The position numbers and the translations under genes were made by a program. Below the pieces are notes generated by a model. The model did no database searches. It saw nothing but the letters and a program-made list of their open reading frames with translations, and was not told the origin of the DNA. From Planctomycetota bacterium (GTDB lineage: Bacteria > Planctomycetota > UBA11346), in contig JACDEC010000003.1 in the NCBI GenBank assembly GCA_013816645.1, forward strand, positions 1-19,361: a DNA stretch of 19,361 nt. The letters run 5' to 3'. Below are positions 15,710 to 19,361 of this stretch, in pieces (the stretch's first letter is position 1; the number at the start of each line of letters is the position of its first letter).

Positions 15710-16252
15710 TTACTTGCCGGCCTTGCCAATGGGAGTCGTGCTGCGCGCAGGAGACGACGGTTTCTCCGGCTGCGGCTCGACGAGCGCGGACTCCTCGCCA
15801 TCCAGGGCGAGACCGTACCCGGACAGGAGGATGATGCGTCGATCGATCCGTTCGGCGGGAATCACCAGGATCCGCGGCTGGCGCGCATCCGCCTTGCGGT
15901 AGAGCGCCATGACGCCGATAAACGCGGTCTTGGCCTTGAGCTTGCCGAGCGGTACCTTCACCGGCGCGTCACCCGCCGAACCTGGGAATACCGTCGTCAC
16001 CACCGGCTTGGCGACCAGGTCGCCACCGAGCGCCTTGGCATCGTCGAGCCACAGCGACTCGAAGGTCGCGCGCAGGAACTGATCGTCATTAGCCAACTGG
16101 TAGAAGCGGAGATTGACCGGCGCCGACTCGTTGTTGTCGTTGACGTTGAGCGGCGAGACGCCGCGCACGTAGGCGGTTCCAGCGCCGCAGCCGGCGAGCG
16201 CCAGCGAGCCGGCTAGAAGAATCCAGGCGGTGATCGTGCGCGGAACGCTCAT
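15710..16252 (-). CDS. tssJ: Type VI secretion outer-membrane lipoprotein TssJ
   Basis: First gene of the minus-strand operon; the lipoprotein anchors the TssM periplasmic domain to the outer membrane. 180 residues from the ATG at 16252. The signal peptide MSVPRTITAWILLAGSLALA ends in the lipobox LAGC with Cys22; the residue after it is Gly rather than Asp, compatible with export to the outer membrane. The mature domain has TssJ features: PVNLRFYQLANDDQFLRATF, ESLWLDDAKALGGDL, VFPGS and IGVMALYRKADARQ. An in-frame ATG at 16279 would add nine residues; I prefer 16252 because it gives a normal short n-region, though neither start has a strong ribosome site. The Pro/Ser-rich tail after about residue 150 looks unstructured. 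Confidence 0.9.
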   Translation of the reverse strand: MSVPRTITAWILLAGSLALAGCGAGTAYVRGVSPLNVNDNNESAPVNLRFYQLANDDQFLRATFESLWLDDAKALGGDLVAKPVVTTVFPGSAGDAPVKVPLGKLKAKTAFIGVMALYRKADARQPRILVIPAERIDRRIILLSGYGLALDGEESALVEPQPEKPSSPARSTTPIGKAGK

Positions 16253-16334
16253 CGAACCGGATGTCCAGTGGTGCGGCATGTTTACGGACCTGCTATGCGG
16301 GACGGCGTTTGTAGTTTGGGACCCCAGCGTGCAA

Positions 16335-16364
16335 GGCATTTCCCGCCGCAGAGCGCGGCATTTC
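16335..16364. repeat. Two direct GGCATTTC repeats in the tssJ/vgrG divergent region
   Basis: GGCATTTC occurs at 16335-16342 and 16357-16364, 22 bases start to start, about two helical turns. The site lies midway between the divergent tssJ and vgrG starts, where an operator controlling both directions would be expected. No binding protein can be named. Confidence 0.35.
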
Positions 16365-16371
16365 GCCTGCC
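16356..16371 (+). promoter_or_regulatory. Possible sigma-54-like site upstream of vgrG
   Basis: CGGCATTTCGCCTGCC has GG and GC separated by exactly ten bases and retains GGCA and TGC of the -24/-12 consensus, but lacks the first T and the full TTGC. Many T6SS clusters use sigma-54, which makes the spacing worth noting; in DNA this GC-rich a chance match is easy. It overlaps the second GGCATTTC repeat. Confidence 0.2.
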
Positions 16372-16399
16372 TTGACTCGCGGACCCTGCGAACTATTAC
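16372..16399 (+). promoter_or_regulatory. Candidate sigma-70-type promoter of vgrG
   Basis: TTGACT (16372-16377; 5 of 6 to consensus) and TATTAC (16394-16399; 4 of 6) are 16 bases apart, placing transcription start about 20 bases before the GTG at 16429. The region is locally A/T-rich against a GC-rich background. GGGG at 16418-16421 is the likely ribosome site. Confidence 0.4.
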
Positions 16400-16428
16400 C
16401 GCGCTACGATTTTCCCCGGGGTATCGCC

Positions 16429-18462
16429 GTGTCGACTGATCCAGAGCGGTTCACCTTCTCGAGTTCCGCCCAGGGGGGCGACCGACTCAAGGTCACGGGG
16501 TTCACCGGGGTCGAGCACCTTTCGCAGCCCTTCGAATTCCTGATCCAGCTGGCCACGACCAACCAGGACGAACTCGACTTCTCGGACATCCTCCAGGGCA
16601 CGGCGACCCTGACCGTCCAGTCCCACCAGGGCTCGGTGAAGGTCAACGGGGTGATCGCCGATTTCGCCCTGCACGATCGCGGCAGCGATTGGGTGAAGTA
16701 CCAGGCCCGGTTGGTGCCACAGCTGTGGGCGCTCGGCATGGGCCGGCACAGCCGCATCTTCCAGAACATGACGGTGCCGGACATCGTCAAGGAGGTGCTC
16801 GGCGCGCGCGTCGAAGCGGATTTCGTCCTGCGCGGCACCTACCCCGAGCGCGAGTACGTCGTCCAGTGGCAGGAGAGCGATATCGCGTTCATCGAGCGCC
16901 TGCTCGCCCGCGAAGGCATCTTCTACTGCTTCGACCACCAGCGCGATTCGCGGCTGGTGTTCGCCGACCAGGCGACCGACTACCTGCAGATCGCCGGTCC
17001 TTCCGCCATCGAGTTCAAGCCGCCGGCGAGCGCCGGCGCGGCGATCGGCACCAACTGGTCGATCCCCGAATCGATCGCCTCCTGCGCGCGCGAGCAACGC
17101 GTCGTGCTCGGCGAAGTCGCGCTCAAGGATTGGAACTGGCGGCGCCCCGGCACCGACCTCACCGTGACCAAGACCGTGGCCGACAAAGGCATCGCCGGCG
17201 CTGGCTACGAATACGGCGACCACTACCCCGACGCCGACCAGGGCAACCGCCTGGTCGCGGTGCGCGCCGAGGAGCAGCGGTCCCGTCAGCACGCGCTGCG
17301 CGGAGTCAGCGACCACAAGGGCTTGCGCGCGGGATCGGTGTTCGCGCTGACTTCGCATCCCGTCAAGTCCATGAACCGCAAATACGTGGTGGTCTCGGCG
17401 CGCCACCACGCGGCGCAGGGGCTCGAACGGGGCAGCGGAACCGGGCAGGGCACCAGCTTCCGCAGCGAGTTCACCGCGCTGGCCCACGACGCCCCGTGGC
17501 GCCCCTCGCGACGCGGCGGCAAACCGGTGATCCACGGCGTGATCAACGCCCGCATCGACGCCGCCGGCGACGGCCAGTACGCCGAACTCGACGACGAAGG
17601 CCGCTATCGGGTGATCCTGCCCTTCGACCGCAGCGGCAAGCAGGGGGGCAACGCCTCGCGCGCGGTGCGCATGTCGCAGCCCTACGGCGGCAACGACATG
17701 GGCCTGCACTTCCCGCTGCGCAAGGGCACCGAGGTCCTGCTCGCGCATGTCGGCGGCGATCCCGATCGGCCGATCATCACCGGCGCGGTGCCCAACCCGG
17801 ATCACCCCAGCCTCCTGACCGCCAGCAACCAGACCAACGCCGTGATGCGCACGCCCGGCAAGAACGAACTGCGTTTCGAGGATCTGCAGGGCAAGGAGCG
17901 GGTGTTCCTGCACGCCGAGCGCGATCGGATGACCGAGGTCGTCCGCGATGACGACCACACCATCGGCGGGTCGCAGAGCGTCGCGGTCACCGGCGCCCAG
18001 CAGGTCGACATCGGCGCCAGCCAGTCGATCAGCATCGGCTCCACCAAGACCGAGAACATCGCCGCCGCCAGCGTCGAGAACGTCGGCGGCGCCAAGGCCG
18101 TCGACATCGGCGCGGCCTACGCGATCAACGTCGGCGCGGCGATGAACGAGGCGGTGGGCGGGGCCAAGACCGAGGAGGTCGGCGCCTTCAAGCACGAGAC
18201 GGTGGCCAAGGACCGCTCGCTGAGCGTCGGCGACAGCTTGAGCGTGACCGTCGGCAAGAGCCACGCCGACAAAGCCGGCAAGGATCGGGTGATCGAGGCC
18301 GAGAAGATCCGCATCGAGGCCAAGGAATCGATCGTCATCATCTGCGGCAAGGCCAAGATCAGCATGGCCAAGAACGGCGACATCGTCATCGAGGGCGGCA
18401 AGATCACCATGAAGGGATCGTCCGACGTGGTGATCAAGGGCAGCAAGATCGCGGCCAATTGA
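16429..18462 (+). CDS. vgrG: Type VI secretion spike protein VgrG (TssI)
   Basis: Trimeric spike at the tip of the T6SS tube, secreted on contraction and carrying effectors. 677 residues from GTG 16429, seven bases after GGGG; upstream in-frame codons, including a TTG at 16372, overlap the promoter region. The N-terminal gp27-like part has TGFTGVEHLSQPFEF and the hallmark YPEREYVVQWQESDIAFIER followed by LLAREGIFYCF. An OB-fold gp5-like part follows from about 367 (DEGRYRVILPFD, HFPLRKGTEVLLAHVGGDPD, ITGAVPNPDHPS). From about 504 a beta-helix needle is built of short repeats such as VENVGGAKAVDIGAA, ending in ISMAKNGDIVIEGGKITMKG. The protein stops right after the needle (KGSKIAAN), so there is no fused effector domain. 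It is divergent from the tssJ operon. No Hcp or PAAR gene follows. Confidence 0.96.
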   Translation: MSTDPERFTFSSSAQGGDRLKVTGFTGVEHLSQPFEFLIQLATTNQDELDFSDILQGTATLTVQSHQGSVKVNGVIADFALHDRGSDWVKYQARLVPQLWALGMGRHSRIFQNMTVPDIVKEVLGARVEADFVLRGTYPEREYVVQWQESDIAFIERLLAREGIFYCFDHQRDSRLVFADQATDYLQIAGPSAIEFKPPASAGAAIGTNWSIPESIASCAREQRVVLGEVALKDWNWRRPGTDLTVTKTVADKGIAGAGYEYGDHYPDADQGNRLVAVRAEEQRSRQHALRGVSDHKGLRAGSVFALTSHPVKSMNRKYVVVSARHHAAQGLERGSGTGQGTSFRSEFTALAHDAPWRPSRRGGKPVIHGVINARIDAAGDGQYAELDDEGRYRVILPFDRSGKQGGNASRAVRMSQPYGGNDMGLHFPLRKGTEVLLAHVGGDPDRPIITGAVPNPDHPSLLTASNQTNAVMRTPGKNELRFEDLQGKERVFLHAERDRMTEVVRDDDHTIGGSQSVAVTGAQQVDIGASQSISIGSTKTENIAAASVENVGGAKAVDIGAAYAINVGAAMNEAVGGAKTEEVGAFKHETVAKDRSLSVGDSLSVTVGKSHADKAGKDRVIEAEKIRIEAKESIVIICGKAKISMAKNGDIVIEGGKITMKGSSDVVIKGSKIAAN

Positions 18463-18497
18463 CCGTCGCGGCACGGGGCCGATGAGCTGCGTCTCGC

Positions 18498-18528
18498 CGC
18501 CGACGATCCGCGAACGGATCGATCGGCG
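18498..18528. terminator. Long hairpin between convergent vgrG and hypothetical gene
   Basis: CGCCGA (18498-18503) pairs with TCGGCG (18523-18528) and CGATCCG (18504-18510) with CGGATCG (18515-18521), giving a 13-bp stem broken by one bulged A at 18522, closed by a CGAA tetraloop. It lies 36 bases after the vgrG stop and before the convergent stop at 18597, as expected for a bidirectional terminator. No T-run follows. Confidence 0.6.
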
Positions 18529-18596
18529 TACGCCTCGCTGCCGCCGCGAATGGCCAATCCTGACTCTCCCTGGTCACGTCCCGTGTGTCCGCCGGG

Positions 18597-19235
18597 TCAA
18601 TCCGCGAACGGATTCAGCGCGGTCCCGTCGGGGTTGCGCTGGAAGGACCGTTGGCCCTGGGCCAGCACCTGGGGCCGGCGTCCCCCGGGGATATCGAGGA
18701 AGGGGCATCGGTCGCCTGCTGTCGCGCGGCGGATGCTGCCATCAATCGAGTCGAGCCAGAGCAGGCGACCGTCATCGACATAGGGGCGCAGGTCGTAATC
18801 CCACTCGTCGTTCGCGATCTTCCAGGTCACGGGCCCATCATCGTGCTTGATCCACATGTCCTGGCGTAGCCACGGCTGATGCAGGGATCGTGCTGCGATG
18901 GTTTCGCGCGACCAGTAGCTGATCATCCAGGCGGTATCGCCGCTCGTCAGGTCGCGTTTGGCCAGCACGGCCACCATGCCCGGCAGGCGCAGGAGCCTGG
19001 GAACGACGAATGGGACATCAGGCCCTGGGACAACATCGTCGATCACTTCAGTGGGCGATCGATCGCGCAGGGATAAAGCGCCGAGCAGCACCTTGAACGT
19101 TTCGGGAGGCTTTGGTTCCTTCGCGTCGAGCAGGTACGTCTCGTGCCACCAATAACCATCGAGTCCGAATGGATCGAATGCCCGCATCAGGGGAGCCGCT
19201 GTGAACGGACACCGTCCCATGAGGATACGGGGCAC
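18597..19235 (-). CDS. Hypothetical protein, 212 residues, next to vgrG
   Basis: I do not recognise a named family. The frame has the G/C-ending codon pattern of a real gene. The predicted protein is soluble, has no signal peptide or membrane helix, and is rich in Trp, Pro and Asp. Notable segments are MGRCPFTAAPLMRAFDPFGL and DGYWWHETYLL near the N terminus, PRLLRLPGMVAVLAKRDL in the middle, KHDDGPVTWKIANDEWDYDL, and WLDSIDGSIRRATAGDRCPF late on. The start is uncertain: GTG 19235 opens the longest frame, while ATG 19220 gives MGRCPF and may be better; neither has a clear ribosome site. It converges on vgrG with 134 bases between. Proximity to a spike gene raises the possibility of an effector, adaptor or immunity protein, but orientation argues against co-transcription and no toxin motif is seen. 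Confidence 0.7.
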   Translation of the reverse strand: MPRILMGRCPFTAAPLMRAFDPFGLDGYWWHETYLLDAKEPKPPETFKVLLGALSLRDRSPTEVIDDVVPGPDVPFVVPRLLRLPGMVAVLAKRDLTSGDTAWMISYWSRETIAARSLHQPWLRQDMWIKHDDGPVTWKIANDEWDYDLRPYVDDGRLLWLDSIDGSIRRATAGDRCPFLDIPGGRRPQVLAQGQRSFQRNPDGTALNPFAD

Positions 19236-19274
19236 AATGCCGTTGACTTAGTGCGCTGAGACACCGGCATGAAG

Positions 19275-19361
19275 TCACGCGGCGTCCCGCATTTCCCCTG
19301 GCTTCGCCTTCCGCTCGAAGCGCCATCGGCCGTACTGCGACTTGCAGACACGGGGGTAGGA
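19275..19361 (-). CDS. C-terminal end of an unidentified gene entering from the right edge
   Basis: Reading the minus strand from the last base, the frame is open for 28 codons and ends in TGA at 19275-19277. The peptide contains VCKSQYGRWRFERKAKPGEM. Twenty-four of 28 codons end in G or C, like the real genes here, which favours coding. An opposite-strand frame starting ATG 19269 is also open to the edge but has a poorer codon pattern. The gene would lie on the same strand as, and just upstream of, the hypothetical protein (39 bases before its GTG). No function can be assigned from so short a piece. Confidence 0.4.
   Translation of the reverse strand, partial: SYPRVCKSQYGRWRFERKAKPGEMRDAA

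Noticed and set aside
14600..16216. 538-codon open frame on the + strand opposite tssK and tssJ
   Set aside because: It spans two well-supported minus-strand genes and their junction and has no recognisable domain.
16372..16428. TTG at 16372 as start of VgrG
   Set aside because: The TTG coincides with a good -35 box and the added residues are not VgrG-like; the GTG at 16429 has a ribosome site and the expected N terminus.
16396..18474. 692-codon open frame on the minus strand opposite vgrG
   Set aside because: The product is an Asp/Val/Ala/His-rich antisense shadow; the + strand frame is an unmistakable VgrG.
19269..19361. + strand gene start (ATG 19269) at the right edge, with TTGACT upstream at 19243
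   Set aside because: Only about 61 percent of codons end in G or C, against 86 percent in the opposite frame; no ribosome site was seen. The minus-strand gene tail is favoured.

Overview
The window is very GC-rich, with strong G/C preference at third codon positions on both strands, and is densely coded: no gene-free stretch exceeds 200 bases. I infer a Planctomycetota-type bacterium, with modest confidence. The grounds are a Hanks-type kinase preceded by a zinc-ribbon remnant, an ECF sigma factor paired with a FecR-type membrane protein carrying a huge extracytoplasmic part, and a secreted beta-helix/malectin protein. A TssJ lipoprotein shows a double-membrane cell envelope. No rRNA, tRNA, CRISPR array or insertion sequence was seen.

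Left part (1-9304, all + strand): the 3' part of a membrane-anchored Ser/Thr kinase; an ECF sigma factor; overlapping it by 4 bases, a 1166-residue membrane protein with a FecR domain fused to two pectate-lyase-like beta-helices; and a separate 1310-residue secreted protein with a signal peptide, IPT-like region, beta-helix, Ig-like domain, two tandem malectin domains and a C-terminal beta domain. A 13-base element containing GTCATAAA lies upstream of the sigma gene and again upstream of the secreted gene, matching at 11 of 13 positions. My working model is that the FecR/beta-helix protein senses a polysaccharide or surface ligand, controls the sigma factor, and the sigma factor drives both its own operon and the secreted protein. 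The sensor and the secreted protein share the same beta-helix entry motif.

Right part (9387-18462): a type VI secretion (T6SS) block. A tight minus-strand operon is transcribed in the order tssJ-tssK-tssL-tssM-tssA (outer-membrane lipoprotein, baseplate-membrane adaptor, two inner-membrane components, and a short cap/assembly protein). Facing away from it on the + strand is vgrG/tssI, the spike. The 176-base divergent region holds candidate promoter elements. Sheath, tube, the remaining baseplate genes, the ClpV ATPase and PAAR are absent here and must lie elsewhere if the system works. Strong GC-rich hairpins separate the convergent pairs secreted gene/tssA and vgrG/hypothetical.

Right end: a minus-strand 212-residue protein of unknown function, convergent with vgrG, and the last 28 codons of what looks like another minus-strand gene entering from the right edge.
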